Shown: one piece after another, positions 8,569 through 16,606 of the stretch | How the letters are laid out: each line of letters opens with the position of its first letter | Position numbering within the stretch: position 1 is the stretch's first letter | Assembly: GCF_001687325.1 (NCBI RefSeq) | Contig: NZ_LZRD01000031.1 | Span: 16,819-80,818 of the forward strand | Reading direction: 5' to 3' | Length of the DNA stretch: 64,000 nucleotides | Source: Streptomyces sp. PTY087I2 | GTDB lineage: Bacteria > Actinomycetota > Actinomycetes > Streptomycetales > Streptomycetaceae | Notes under the pieces: model-generated | Database searches by the model: none | What the model was told of the DNA's origin: nothing | What the model saw: only the letters and a program-made list of their open reading frames with translations | Made by a program: the position numbers and the translations under genes

Positions 8569-8597
8569 AGGAGCCGTAGCTCCTGTTGTTCTGTTGT
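8569..8597 (+). terminator. second hairpin with T-rich tail
   Basis: AGGAGC (8569-8574), CGTA loop, GCTCCT (8579-8584), followed by a T-rich tail TGTTGTTCTGTTG. The short stem and T-rich tail fit a backup intrinsic terminator for citA read-through. Confidence 0.5.
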
Positions 8598-8806
8598 GCC
8601 GCGATCTGCCGGGGTACGTACGCACGGGAGGGCCGCTCAAAGCTCCCCGGTGCACGTGCCCCGGCCAACGCATGCCATCAGGAGCGTCCCCCAAGACACT
8701 CCGTCGGACGTCCCCCAAGACATCCCTTGGCAATCGCACTCTAAGACTCTCGAACCCACCGGATGGTTACCCTGAAATCGGTGTGATCTAAATCTCTTTG
8801 TGGAAG

Positions 8807-11398
8807 TTACGTGAAGGCACGCAACCGGAGGCTGTTCGTGACGACGAACACGGACGAAAACGCCATGGCGGCTCCCGCGATCATAGGGTTGAGCAGGCCA
8901 CTTGCAGCCAGGGGCAAGGCCGCAACGTTGTACCCGAAGGCCCAGAAGAGGTTGCCCCTGATGGTGGCCAGCGTACGCCTGGAAAGGCGGATTGCGTCAG
9001 CTGTCACCTTGAGATCTCCACGAACCAGTGTGAGGTCGCTCGCCTCGATCGCCGCATCCGTCCCAGTGCCCATCGCCAGCCCCAGGGATGCCGTGGCCAG
9101 CGCGGCGGCGTCGTTGACCCCGTCGCCGACCATGGCGACGACCCGGCCCTCGGCCTGAAGCCGCTCGATGACCTCCACCTTGTCCTCGGGGAGCACCTCC
9201 GCGTGGACCTGGTCGATGCCCACCTCGCGCGCCACGGCCTCCGCCACGGCCCGGTTGTCGCCGGTCAGCAGGATGGGCTCCAGCCCGAGGGCGCGCAGCT
9301 CGGCCACGGCGGCCGCGCTGCTGTCCTTGACCGCGTCCGCCACCCCGAACACGCCCCGGGCCTCCCCGTCCCAGGCCACGACGACCGCCGTACGTCCGTG
9401 GGCCTCGTCCTCCTCCAGGGCCTGCGACAGGGCGGGAGGCAGAGGGACGCCCGCATCGGCGACGAGCCGGGGCCGGCCGACGAGGACGGCGTGGCCCTCG
9501 ACGGTGCCCTGGACGCCGAGGCCGGGGATGTTGGCGAAGTCCTCGGGGGTGGGGAGGGGGCCGGTGGTCTCGGTCGCGGCGGTGGCGATGGCCTGGGCGA
9601 TGGGGTGTTCGGAGGCGTTCTCCAGGGCTCCGGCGAGCCGAAGGGCTTCGGTTTCGGTGGTTCCGTGGGCGGTGTGGGTGGTCTGGAGGGTCATGCGGCC
9701 GGTGGTGACGGTGCCGGTCTTGTCGAGGACGATGGTGTCGATGCGGCGGGTGGTCTCCAGGACCTCGGGTCCTTTGATGAGGATGCCGAGTTGGGCGCCG
9801 CGTCCGGTGCCGACCATGAGGGCGGTGGGGGTGGCGAGGCCGAGGGCGCAGGGGCAGGCGATGATGAGGACGGCGACGGCTGCGGTGAAGGCGGCGGTGG
9901 GTCCGGCGCCGTTGCCGAGCCAGTAGCCGAGGGTGCCCAGGGCGAGTGCGATGACGATGGGGACGAAGACGGCGGAGATGCGGTCGGCGAGGCGTTGTGC
10001 GGAGGCTTTGCCGTTCTGGGCGTCCTCGACGAGTTTGGCCATGCGGGCGAGTTGGGTGTCGTTGCCGACGCGGGTGGCTTCGACGACGAGGCGTCCTCCG
10101 GCGTTGAGGGTGGCGCCGGTGACGGAGTCGCCGGTGGTGACCTCCACGGGCACGGACTCACCGGTGAGCATCGAGGCGTCCACGGCGGACGAGCCCTCGA
10201 TCACGGTTCCGTCCGTCGCGATCTTCTCCCCGGGACGCACGACGAAGCGGTCGCCGACGACGAGCGTGCTCGCCGGTACGCGTACCTCCTGGCCTCCTCG
10301 CAGTACGGCGACGTCCTTCGCGCCTAGGTGCATCAGGGCCCGCAGCGCCGCGCCGGACTTCCGCTTCGCACGGGCTTCCAGGTAGCGGCCCAGCAGGATG
10401 AACGTGATGACTCCGGCCGCCACCTCCAGGTAGATCGTCGAGGTGGCGTCGGCGCGCGAGATGGTGAAGTCGAAGCCGTGGCGCATCCCGGGCATGCCCG
10501 CGTCGCCGAGGAACAGGGCCCACAGCGACCATCCGAACGCGGCGAGCGTGCCGAGGGAGACCAGCGTGTCCATTGTCGCCGCGCCGTGCTTGGCGTTGGT
10601 CCAGGCGGCACGGTGGAAGGGCAGGCCGCCCCAGACGACGACGGGTGCGGCCAGCGTCAGGGAGAGCCACTGCCAGGAGTCGAACTGGAGCGCCGGGATC
10701 ATGGCGAGCAGGACGACGGGGGTGGCGAGCACGGCGGAGACGACGAGGCGCTGCCGGAGCGCGACGAGGGAGGCTTCCTGCTCGGCTTCCAGGTCCTGGG
10801 CGGCGGAGTCGGGGGTGGGTTCCGGGGAGGGCGCCGGGGTGAGGTCCGCGGTGGGGCCCGGCGTCAGCTCCGGCGCGGGATCCGGCGTGGACTCCGGCTT
10901 GAGTTCCGGCGTGGCGTCCGGGGCGGCCTCCTCCCGGGCGGCCTCAGGGGCGGGGCCGGCGGGCGTTGCCGAGGTCGAGGGCTTTGCGGCGGGCGGCAGG
11001 TCAGGGGTGGGGCCGGCGGGCGTTGCCGAGGCCGAGGGCGTTGCCGCGGACGGCAGGTCAGGGGTGGGGCCGGCGGGCGTCGCCGGAGTCCGGGTCGGAG
11101 GCGCGGACGTGGCGGGAGCAGGTCCCGCCGGCGCCGCCCTCCGTACCGGCTGGGCGACGGGGCGGGCCGTGTAGCCGGTCTTCTCGACCGTGGCGACGAG
11201 ATCCCCCAGCTTCAGCCCCTCCCCGAAGGTGACGCGAGCCTTCTCGGTCGCGTAGTTCACCGTGGCGGTGACGCCCTCCATCCGGTTGAGCTTCTTCTCG
11301 ACGCGGGCGGCGCACGAGGCGCACGTCATCCCGCCGATCATGAGCTCGGCCTCGGAGGCGTCGGCGGCCGGGAAGTCGGCTGCTGCTGTGCTGGCCAT
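8807..11398 (-). CDS. copA: copper-exporting P1B-type ATPase
   Basis: 863 residues. One N-terminal heavy-metal-associated domain with C26 and C29 (GGMTCASC), then a 120-residue Pro/Ala/Thr-rich linker with a 19-residue repeat (about 105-235), then the P1B core: CPC at 515-517 (transmembrane metal site of Cu+ pumps), phosphorylated D559 in DKTGTVTTG, SEHPIA motif, GDGVND hinge, and the last helices with YNVAALPLA and the conserved M-x-x-SS region near the end. It pumps Cu+ out of the cytoplasm. Start ATG at 11398 has AGGAG nine bases ahead; the frame is open 50 codons further but without family sequence. It sits 100 bases behind copZ on the same strand and is probably co-transcribed. A stretch around 9540-10170 shows markedly different codon choice (see findings). 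Confidence 0.95.
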   Translation of the reverse strand: MASTAAADFPAADASEAELMIGGMTCASCAARVEKKLNRMEGVTATVNYATEKARVTFGEGLKLGDLVATVEKTGYTARPVAQPVRRAAPAGPAPATSAPPTRTPATPAGPTPDLPSAATPSASATPAGPTPDLPPAAKPSTSATPAGPAPEAAREEAAPDATPELKPESTPDPAPELTPGPTADLTPAPSPEPTPDSAAQDLEAEQEASLVALRQRLVVSAVLATPVVLLAMIPALQFDSWQWLSLTLAAPVVVWGGLPFHRAAWTNAKHGAATMDTLVSLGTLAAFGWSLWALFLGDAGMPGMRHGFDFTISRADATSTIYLEVAAGVITFILLGRYLEARAKRKSGAALRALMHLGAKDVAVLRGGQEVRVPASTLVVGDRFVVRPGEKIATDGTVIEGSSAVDASMLTGESVPVEVTTGDSVTGATLNAGGRLVVEATRVGNDTQLARMAKLVEDAQNGKASAQRLADRISAVFVPIVIALALGTLGYWLGNGAGPTAAFTAAVAVLIIACPCALGLATPTALMVGTGRGAQLGILIKGPEVLETTRRIDTIVLDKTGTVTTGRMTLQTTHTAHGTTETEALRLAGALENASEHPIAQAIATAATETTGPLPTPEDFANIPGLGVQGTVEGHAVLVGRPRLVADAGVPLPPALSQALEEDEAHGRTAVVVAWDGEARGVFGVADAVKDSSAAAVAELRALGLEPILLTGDNRAVAEAVAREVGIDQVHAEVLPEDKVEVIERLQAEGRVVAMVGDGVNDAAALATASLGLAMGTGTDAAIEASDLTLVRGDLKVTADAIRLSRRTLATIRGNLFWAFGYNVAALPLAASGLLNPMIAGAAMAFSSVFVVTNSLRLRAFT
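10952..11086 (-). repeat. 57-bp tandem repeat in the copA linker
   Basis: Two full copies and about a third of another (units begin at 10952, 11009 and 11066). Each encodes a 19-residue PAGPTPDLP-type segment of the flexible linker between the metal-binding domain and the first membrane helix. Copy-number change would be in frame. Confidence 0.85.
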
Positions 11399-11436
11399 GT
11401 CCGGAACTCCTGGAAAACGCAGATCGGGCCGTACCC

Positions 11437-11454
11437 CACCAGTATCGACTGGTG
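11437..11454 (-). promoter_or_regulatory. hairpin between copZ and copA
   Basis: CACCAGT-ATCG-ACTGGTG is a perfect 7-bp stem with a four-base loop in the 100-base gap between copZ and copA. With no T-run directly behind it, it may act as a partial terminator, an RNA-processing stem that sets the CopZ:CopA ratio, or an operator half for a copA promoter. Confidence 0.4.
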
Positions 11455-11498
11455 CGGCCGGCCCGACGGCGGACGGGTGGTGCGGCGAGGGCCGGCGC

Positions 11499-11816
11499 TC
11501 AGGCGGCCGGGCCGAGAAGTTCGTAACCGGCCTCGTCCACGGCGGCACGGACGGCGTCCTCGGTCAGCGGGGCCTTGGACGTGACGGTGACCAGACCGGT
11601 GGAGGCGACGGCGGCGACCGAGGTGACGCCCGCGATCCCGGAGATCTCCTCCGACACGGCCCCCTCGCAGTGGCCGCAGGTCATGCCCTTGACCTGGTAC
11701 ACGGCGGTGACCGAGTCGGCCTGCTGGATCTGCACGTCGGCCGCGCCGTCGTGGCAGGAGCCGGTGGGCGAGCAGCAGGAACCGGTGGACGGCGTGGTCT
11801 CTGTCTCGGCGGTCAT
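11499..11816 (-). CDS. copZ: copper chaperone with heavy-metal-associated domain
   Basis: 105 residues. The HMA fold covers about 36-103, with the Cu+-binding MTCGHC motif (residues 45-50). Ahead of it is a cysteine-rich N-terminal extension (GSCCSPTGSCHDG) that could bind additional metal; most CopZ proteins are only about 70 residues. CopZ carries Cu+ in the cytoplasm to the CopA pump encoded next. ATG start at 11816 preceded by AGGAGAA. Upstream lies a palindrome of the CsoR type, so copper-dependent derepression is likely. The product is HMA-only; no DNA-binding or enzymatic domain is present. Confidence 0.92.
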   Translation of the reverse strand: MTAETETTPSTGSCCSPTGSCHDGAADVQIQQADSVTAVYQVKGMTCGHCEGAVSEEISGIAGVTSVAAVASTGLVTVTSKAPLTEDAVRAAVDEAGYELLGPAA

Positions 11817-11908
11817 GACGTTCTCCTCTTCGCGAACACGTTTCGGGCGGTACGGCGGGGTGCGTGGGACCCGAGAGGCCCCCGTGGTGTCCTCGCCTCA
11901 CCCATACT

Positions 11909-11925
11909 ATACCCCTAGGGGGTAT
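11909..11925 (-). promoter_or_regulatory. CsoR-like operator at the copZ promoter
   Basis: ATACCCCTAGGGGGTAT is an almost perfect palindrome of the G-tract type bound by actinobacterial CsoR copper repressors. On the minus strand it sits between a possible -35 (TTGATA, ending the palindrome's outer side) and a possible -10 (TATGGG), about 90 bases before copZ, and it overlaps the tetR stop codon (TAG, 11915-11917). No csoR gene is in the window, so the repressor would act in trans. Confidence 0.7.
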
Positions 11926-12658
11926 CAATGTGTTCCGTCGGCGCCGGGCACCCCGCATCGTCGCCGACCAGGGGGGCCAGGTAGCGGAACATCACCGTCT
12001 TCAGCTCCTGGATGTAGGCCGCGCGCTCCTCGCCCTCGTTGGCCATGATCAGGTCCAGCCCGGCCTTGAAGACCATGAAGACCATTTCGGCGATGTGATG
12101 GACCTGGGTGGCGGGCATGTCGGGAAGGTAGTCGGCGAGCACCGATTCGACCCGCGTCAGCATCGTGGCGTGCAGCGTGTCGTGCGCCTCGGTGATCCGG
12201 CCGGGGATCTCCGAGCCGTGCATCAGGACGGAGAACGCCGGGTTCTCGCAGTTGAAGGCGATGAGCGGGTCGAGGATGGCGTCCAGCATGCGGTCGAGCG
12301 GCAGCTCCGTATGGCTCTGGTCGAAAGCGGCGCCGTAGGTGTCCCGCCAGCGGTCCAGCAGCCGGTCGCCGAGCTCGACGGCGATGGCCTCCTTGTTCGG
12401 GAAGAACTGGTAGAGCGTGCCGGGCGACACCCCCGCCTCGCGGGCGATGGCGTTGGTGCTGGACGCCGTGTAGCCGCTGGTGCAGAAGACGCTCGCGGCG
12501 GCCCGGAGCAACTGGGCGATCCGGGCCTCGCCGCGGGCCTGGCGGCGGCGCGGGCGGGCGGCGCCCGGTGCCCCGTCGGTGGTGGCCCCGGCGGCGGCCT
12601 CGGTGGCCGCTTCGACGGCGGCCTCGGCGGCGGTCTTGTTCGATTTGGCCTCCGGCAC
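11915..12658 (-). CDS. TetR-family transcriptional regulator
   Basis: 247 residues from a GTG at 12658 (MPEAKSNKTAAEA). A 45-residue alanine-rich disordered extension precedes the TetR DNA-binding domain (about 53-100, with the recognition part TNAIAREAGVSPGTLYQFFPNKEA); the ligand-binding part runs to the end (AFDQSHTELPLDRMLDAIL). The frame is open to 12772 but that stretch overlaps the operator. It is divergent from the MMPL exporter and the intergenic region holds a large double palindrome, the classical layout of a repressor that controls an exporter and itself. Transcription may read on into copZ, 98 bases downstream, so copper genes could also see this promoter. The ligand is unknown. 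Confidence 0.9.
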   Translation of the reverse strand: MPEAKSNKTAAEAAVEAATEAAAGATTDGAPGAARPRRRQARGEARIAQLLRAAASVFCTSGYTASSTNAIAREAGVSPGTLYQFFPNKEAIAVELGDRLLDRWRDTYGAAFDQSHTELPLDRMLDAILDPLIAFNCENPAFSVLMHGSEIPGRITEAHDTLHATMLTRVESVLADYLPDMPATQVHHIAEMVFMVFKAGLDLIMANEGEERAAYIQELKTVMFRYLAPLVGDDAGCPAPTEHIDTP

Positions 12659-12685
12659 GGTCAATCCCCAGCTCTCATGACGCGA

Positions 12686-12715
12686 TTGACAAACGCGAGT
12701 GGTCGCTCGCATTCT
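12686..12715 (+). promoter_or_regulatory. candidate promoter of the MMPL exporter gene
   Basis: TTGACA at 12686-12691, 18 bases, then CATTCT at 12710-12715. The spacer is filled by the first operator arm, so repressor binding would block it. Confidence 0.45.
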
Positions 12716-12743
12716 AGAGAAACGCGAGCGACTACTCGTGTTT
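12691..12743 (+). promoter_or_regulatory. double palindromic TetR operator
   Basis: Two 20-base arms, 12691-12710 and 12724-12743, are inverted copies of each other (18 of 20 bases agree) around a 13-base spacer. Each arm is itself a dyad of the form GCGAG-N6-CTCG. This is best explained as a pair of sites for the TetR protein whose gene starts 33 bases to the left; the exporter starts 74 bases to the right. Confidence 0.75.
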
Positions 12744-12816
12744 GCCGCGATAAACGGCAACGACCGACCCATGCTGCCCTGCGCTGCCCGGGTCTCGGTG
12801 AAGGGGACACCGCACC

Positions 12817-15186
12817 ATGCCCGAAGTCAACCGTTCCGCGCCGCCCCCGGTCGGCGGCTGGACCCGGTTCGTCACCGCCCGGCCACGGCTCGCGCTGCTG
12901 GCCGCGCTCGTGATCACCGCACTCGCCGTGTTCGCCGGAAGCGGGGTGGCGGACCGGATGGGCAGCGGCGGCTGGCAGGCCCCCGACTCCGAGTCGACGT
13001 ACGCGACGGAGGTGCTGGCCCGGGAGTTCCCCGCCTCGCAGCCCAATCTGCTCCTGCTGGTGGACAGCGGCTCGGCGAGCGTCGACGACCCGGCGGTGGC
13101 TGCCGAGGCCGCCCGCCTGACGGAGCGGCTGAAGGTCGAGCCGGGGATATCGGGCGTCGGGTCCTACTGGGAGACCGCATCGCCCGCCCTGCGCTCCGAG
13201 GACGGCCGTGAGGCGATCATCGCCGCCCGGATCGGCGGCGACGAGAAGACCGCGGGCGAGACGCTCGACCGGCTGGCCCCGGCCTTCGCGGGGGAGCGGG
13301 GGCCGGTGACGGTCTCCCTCGGCGGGCCCGTCGCCGTGCAGCACGAGATGCAGACGATCATCCAGGAGGATCTGCTGCGGGCCGAGTTGATCGCCCTGCC
13401 GGTGACGCTCGTCCTGTTGGTCATGGTCTTCGGCAGCGCCGTCGCCGCGATGCTGCCGCTGGCTGTCGGCATCGTCGCCATCCTCGGCACCAACGCCGTG
13501 CTGCGAGGGCTGACGGAGTTCACCGACGTCTCGGTCTTCGCGATGAACCTCACCACGGCCCTCGGCCTCGGACTCGCCATCGACTACGCCCTGTTCATCG
13601 TCCGCCGCTTCCGCGAGGAGCTGGCGACCGGCGCGGACACCCGGACGGCGGTGGGCACGACGCTGCGGACCGCCGGGCGTACGGTGCTGTTCTCCGCGCT
13701 GACCGTGGCGGTGTCCCTGTCGGCCATGCTCGTCTTCCCGCAGTACTTCCTGCGGTCCTTCGCCTACGCCGGGATCGCCGTGGTCCTCCTGGCCGCCGCT
13801 GCCGCACTGATCCTGCTGCCCGCGGCACTGATGCTGCTCGGCCCCCGGATCAACTCGCTGGACCTGCGCCGACTCTTCCGCCGCCGGAAGAAGACCGCGA
13901 CGGCCACGACGGCCGGGGCGGACGCGGCGGGTGCTGCGGCCGGAGGCCCCGGGGTGGGTTCCGCCGGTGGCGCTGCCGCGTCGTCCGGCCGGGGCTGGGC
14001 ATGGCTGGGCGCGCTGGTGATGCGCAGGGCGCCCGTCTTCGCCATCGTCACGACCGTCGGGCTCCTGCTCCTCGGACTGCCGTTCCTCGGGGTCAAGTTC
14101 GGCACGGCGGACGACCGCCAGCTCCCGGCCTCCGCGGAGTCCCGGGTCGTCCAGGAACACATCCGCGAAGGGTTCCCCGGCAGCCCCGGCGGCGGCCTGG
14201 AGGTGCTGGCCGAGGGGCAGGGGTCGCGCACCGAGTACGCGGACCTGAAGAGCCGGATCGAACAGCTCCCCGGTGTCCTGCGGGTCGACGGCCCGGTCGT
14301 CGAGGGCTCCGTCGCCTACTACAGCGTCCTGCCGAAGGGCGAAGCCGTGGGCGAGGAGACCCAGCAGCTCGTACGGGACCTGAGGGCCGTGCCCTCCGCC
14401 TCCTCCCTCGACACCTCGGTCACGGGCACGGCGGCGGTCCTCGTCGACTCCAAGGACGCCATAGCCGACCGGCTGCCCTGGGCCCTGGCGATCATCGTGG
14501 TCGTGACGCTGCTCCTGGTCTTCCTGCTCACCGGCAGCGTGCTCATCCCGCTCCAGGCGGTCGTGCTCAACGCCCTCAGCCTGACCGCGATGTTCGGAGC
14601 GGTGGTCTGGGTCTTCCAGGACGGAAATCTCTCCGGGCTGCTCGCCTTCACCAGCACGGGTGACATCGAGACGACGCTGCCCGTCCTGATGTTCTGCGTG
14701 GCCTTCGGACTCTCCATGGACTACGGGGTCTTCCTGATATCCCGGATCAAGGAGGAGTACGACCGCACCGGCGACCACGAGCACTCCGTCACCTTCGGGC
14801 TCCGGCACACCGGCGGGCTGATCACCGCCGCCGCCGTGATCCTCGCGGTCGTGATGGTGGCCATCGGCACCTCGCGGGTCACCAACACCAAGATGCTGGG
14901 GCTCGGCATCGCCCTCGCGGTCCTGATGGACGCCATGGTGGTGCGCAGCCTGCTGGTCCCCGCGGTGATGAAGCTGATGGGCCGCTCCACCTGGTGGGCC
15001 CCCGCGCCCCTGCGGGCCTTCCACCGCAGGTTCGGCCTGAGCGAAGGGGAGGCAGCCCCGGCCGTCGCCCCCGCCGCTGCGCCGGATCCGGGAGACCGGG
15101 GAGGCGTGGGGGACCCGCAAGCGGCGGCGGAGGCCGAGGAGATATCGGGCGCGAGCAGGGATATCGGCGAACCGGCGCGACGCTGA
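12817..15186 (+). CDS. MMPL-family (RND-type) exporter
   Basis: 789 residues with two repeats of the MMPL fold. One hydrophobic segment near residue 30, a periplasm-like loop, then a five-helix block (about 190-345) with the charged intramembrane motif LGLGLAIDYALFIVRR; a linker rich in Ala/Gly, a second single helix near 410, another external loop and a second block (about 550-725) with FGLSMDYGVFLISRIKEEYDR. These proteins export lipids, polyketides or drugs using the proton gradient. GAAGGGGA precedes the ATG at 12817. It is divergent from the TetR gene and shares its double operator, so it is probably induced by a TetR ligand that may be its own substrate. Confidence 0.92.
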   Translation: MPEVNRSAPPPVGGWTRFVTARPRLALLAALVITALAVFAGSGVADRMGSGGWQAPDSESTYATEVLAREFPASQPNLLLLVDSGSASVDDPAVAAEAARLTERLKVEPGISGVGSYWETASPALRSEDGREAIIAARIGGDEKTAGETLDRLAPAFAGERGPVTVSLGGPVAVQHEMQTIIQEDLLRAELIALPVTLVLLVMVFGSAVAAMLPLAVGIVAILGTNAVLRGLTEFTDVSVFAMNLTTALGLGLAIDYALFIVRRFREELATGADTRTAVGTTLRTAGRTVLFSALTVAVSLSAMLVFPQYFLRSFAYAGIAVVLLAAAAALILLPAALMLLGPRINSLDLRRLFRRRKKTATATTAGADAAGAAAGGPGVGSAGGAAASSGRGWAWLGALVMRRAPVFAIVTTVGLLLLGLPFLGVKFGTADDRQLPASAESRVVQEHIREGFPGSPGGGLEVLAEGQGSRTEYADLKSRIEQLPGVLRVDGPVVEGSVAYYSVLPKGEAVGEETQQLVRDLRAVPSASSLDTSVTGTAAVLVDSKDAIADRLPWALAIIVVVTLLLVFLLTGSVLIPLQAVVLNALSLTAMFGAVVWVFQDGNLSGLLAFTSTGDIETTLPVLMFCVAFGLSMDYGVFLISRIKEEYDRTGDHEHSVTFGLRHTGGLITAAAVILAVVMVAIGTSRVTNTKMLGLGIALAVLMDAMVVRSLLVPAVMKLMGRSTWWAPAPLRAFHRRFGLSEGEAAPAVAPAAAPDPGDRGGVGDPQAAAEAEEISGASRDIGEPARR

Positions 15187-15259
15187 GACCCGCGCGGGAA
15201 AGTCGCCCGGAAAGGGTCCTCGGGGAAGCGGGGAATGCCCTCCAGGCACGACAGGAGGG

Positions 15260-15292
15260 CCCCGCCCGCCGCCGAACGGGTGGCGGGCGGGG
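15260..15292 (+). terminator. terminator hairpin after MMPL gene
   Basis: CCCCGCCCGCC (15260-15270) and GGCGGGCGGGG (15282-15292) form a perfect 11-bp GC stem with an 11-base loop, 73 bases after the stop. No T-run, as usual for streptomycete terminators. Confidence 0.75.
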
Positions 15293-15414
15293 ACCCGGTT
15301 CCTCCGCCCGCCAGGGAGGCTCCACAGCCCCGCCGACGGCATCGGCAAAGCGCCGCTGACCTGGGCTTTCATGTTCATCCGGCCTAAAATTTCCTCAACG
15401 GAAAGGGGGCCCGG

Positions 15415-16170
15415 ATGGACCGGAACGTCCGTACGACCGATGACGTATTGGCTTTGATGGACGGCCTGTTCGCTCCGGAGGCGGACCGGTGGACGGCCGG
15501 TGGGGCGTCCTGGTGGGACGCGTTCTACGCGGACCGTTCACGGGAGGTGCCGTTCTTCGCGGACAAGCCCGACGAGAACCTCGACGCCCATCTCCGGCAA
15601 GGGCGGATCGCCCCGGGGCGCGCGCTCGAACTCGGCTGCGGACCCGGCCGTAACGCGATCCACCTGGCGTCGCTCGGCTTCGACGTCGACGCGGTCGACC
15701 TCTCCCCGGCGGCCCTGGCCTGGGCCCGGGAGCGGGCCGAGGAGGCGGGGGCCGGCTCCCTCAGGTTCCACCACGGTGACGCGTTCGCCCTGACGGCGGA
15801 GGGGGCCGCCCTGACCGGCCCCTACGACCTGATCTACGACTCGGGCTGCTTCCACCATCTGCCGCCCCACCGGCGGATCAGCTATCTCGCCCTCCTGGAC
15901 CGCTGCCTCGCACCCGGCGGCCACTTCGCGCTCACCTGCTTCGCCGCCGGCGAGGGCGGAATGGGCTCGGAACTGCCGGACGCCGAGCTGTACCTGACAG
16001 GTGGTCTGCACGGCGGACTCGCCTATACGGACGACGAGCTGCGCCGCGTCTTCTCCGGGCTGACGGAGGTCGAGCTGCGACGGATGAACGACGAGACACC
16101 CGAATCCCCGCTCTTCGGGGAGCCGTTCCTCTGGACGGCCCTCTTCCGCAGGGCCGACGGCCAGGGCTAG
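15415..16170 (+). CDS. class I SAM-dependent methyltransferase
   Basis: 251 residues. Motif I is LELGCGPGRNA (about 71-81), the acidic residue of motif II is in VDAVDLSPAAL, and the motif after it reads YDLIYDSGCFHHLPPHRR. The N-terminal segment WWDAFYADRSREVPFF is typical of thiopurine/tellurite-resistance-like and small-molecule methyltransferases. The substrate cannot be told from sequence. The ATG at 15415 follows GGAAAGGGGG at good spacing. It is flanked by a terminator upstream and a convergent small HTH gene, so it is probably a single-gene unit. Confidence 0.87.
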   Translation: MDRNVRTTDDVLALMDGLFAPEADRWTAGGASWWDAFYADRSREVPFFADKPDENLDAHLRQGRIAPGRALELGCGPGRNAIHLASLGFDVDAVDLSPAALAWARERAEEAGAGSLRFHHGDAFALTAEGAALTGPYDLIYDSGCFHHLPPHRRISYLALLDRCLAPGGHFALTCFAAGEGGMGSELPDAELYLTGGLHGGLAYTDDELRRVFSGLTEVELRRMNDETPESPLFGEPFLWTALFRRADGQG

Positions 16171-16177
16171 CGGGGCC

Positions 16178-16369
16178 CTAGCGGCCCCGGTTGCGGGGGC
16201 GGGAGGCGACCCAGGCGCGGACGGTGTCTCCGTACCAGTACGGCTTGCCGTTCTTCACCTGGTCGGGCGGGGGCAGGAGGCCGTGCTTGCGATAGGAGCG
16301 GACGGTGTCCGGCTGGACCTGGATGTGCGCGGCAATGTCCTTGTAGGACCAGAGCGTTCTGTCCGTCAT
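16178..16369 (-). CDS. small MerR/excisionase-like helix-turn-helix protein
   Basis: 63 residues consisting of one winged helix-turn-helix: LWSYKDIAAHIQVQPDTV, then RSYRKHGLLPPPD and the wing with YWYGDTVRAWVASRP. This is the AlpA/excisionase-like fold of single-domain actinobacterial regulators. The ATG at 16369 has GAGAGGTG six bases ahead; a GTG three codons earlier would leave no room for that site. It is convergent with the methyltransferase gene with seven bases between stops. No phage or plasmid genes are near, so it is more likely a chromosomal regulator than an excisionase; its target is unknown. Confidence 0.85.
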   Translation of the reverse strand: MTDRTLWSYKDIAAHIQVQPDTVRSYRKHGLLPPPDQVKNGKPYWYGDTVRAWVASRPRNRGR

Positions 16370-16606
16370 CGGTGACACCTCTCTGCACTTCCCAAGCTGA
16401 CGATCGCTCAGCCTGTGCCCGGTTGAACGACCTCGGGCGACAGGCGGGGTGGGGCTGTCGACCGGCTGTGACGGAAAACCCGCGTAACGGAGATATGTGT
16501 GCCGAAACGGTTACTGCTGTGACAGAAAGGATGAAGAGCGGCTGATGGTGACGGGCCGTCGGTGAGGGCGCGGCCGTTGTCAGACCCGGGTGCCACGATG
16601 AAAGGC

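Larger units (their letters stand above)
8308..8806. other. 499-base gap between convergent citA and copA
   Basis: No supported gene. It holds two hairpins facing citA (8471-8519 and 8569-8584), a 14-base direct repeat CGTCCCCCAAGACA at 8685-8698 and 8709-8722, and a relatively AT-rich end (8740-8806). Short open frames here are shadows of GC-rich sequence and lack conserved-looking products. Confidence 0.6.

Noticed and set aside
8798..10327. A 509-codon plus-strand frame and several others opposite copA
   Set aside because: They mirror copA codons, give repetitive Gly/Glu/Asp-rich products and no domain, whereas copA has all P-type ATPase motifs.
16178..16369. Small HTH protein as a phage or plasmid excisionase
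   Set aside because: No integrase, att repeats or phage genes are nearby; single-domain HTH proteins of this type are common chromosomal regulators.
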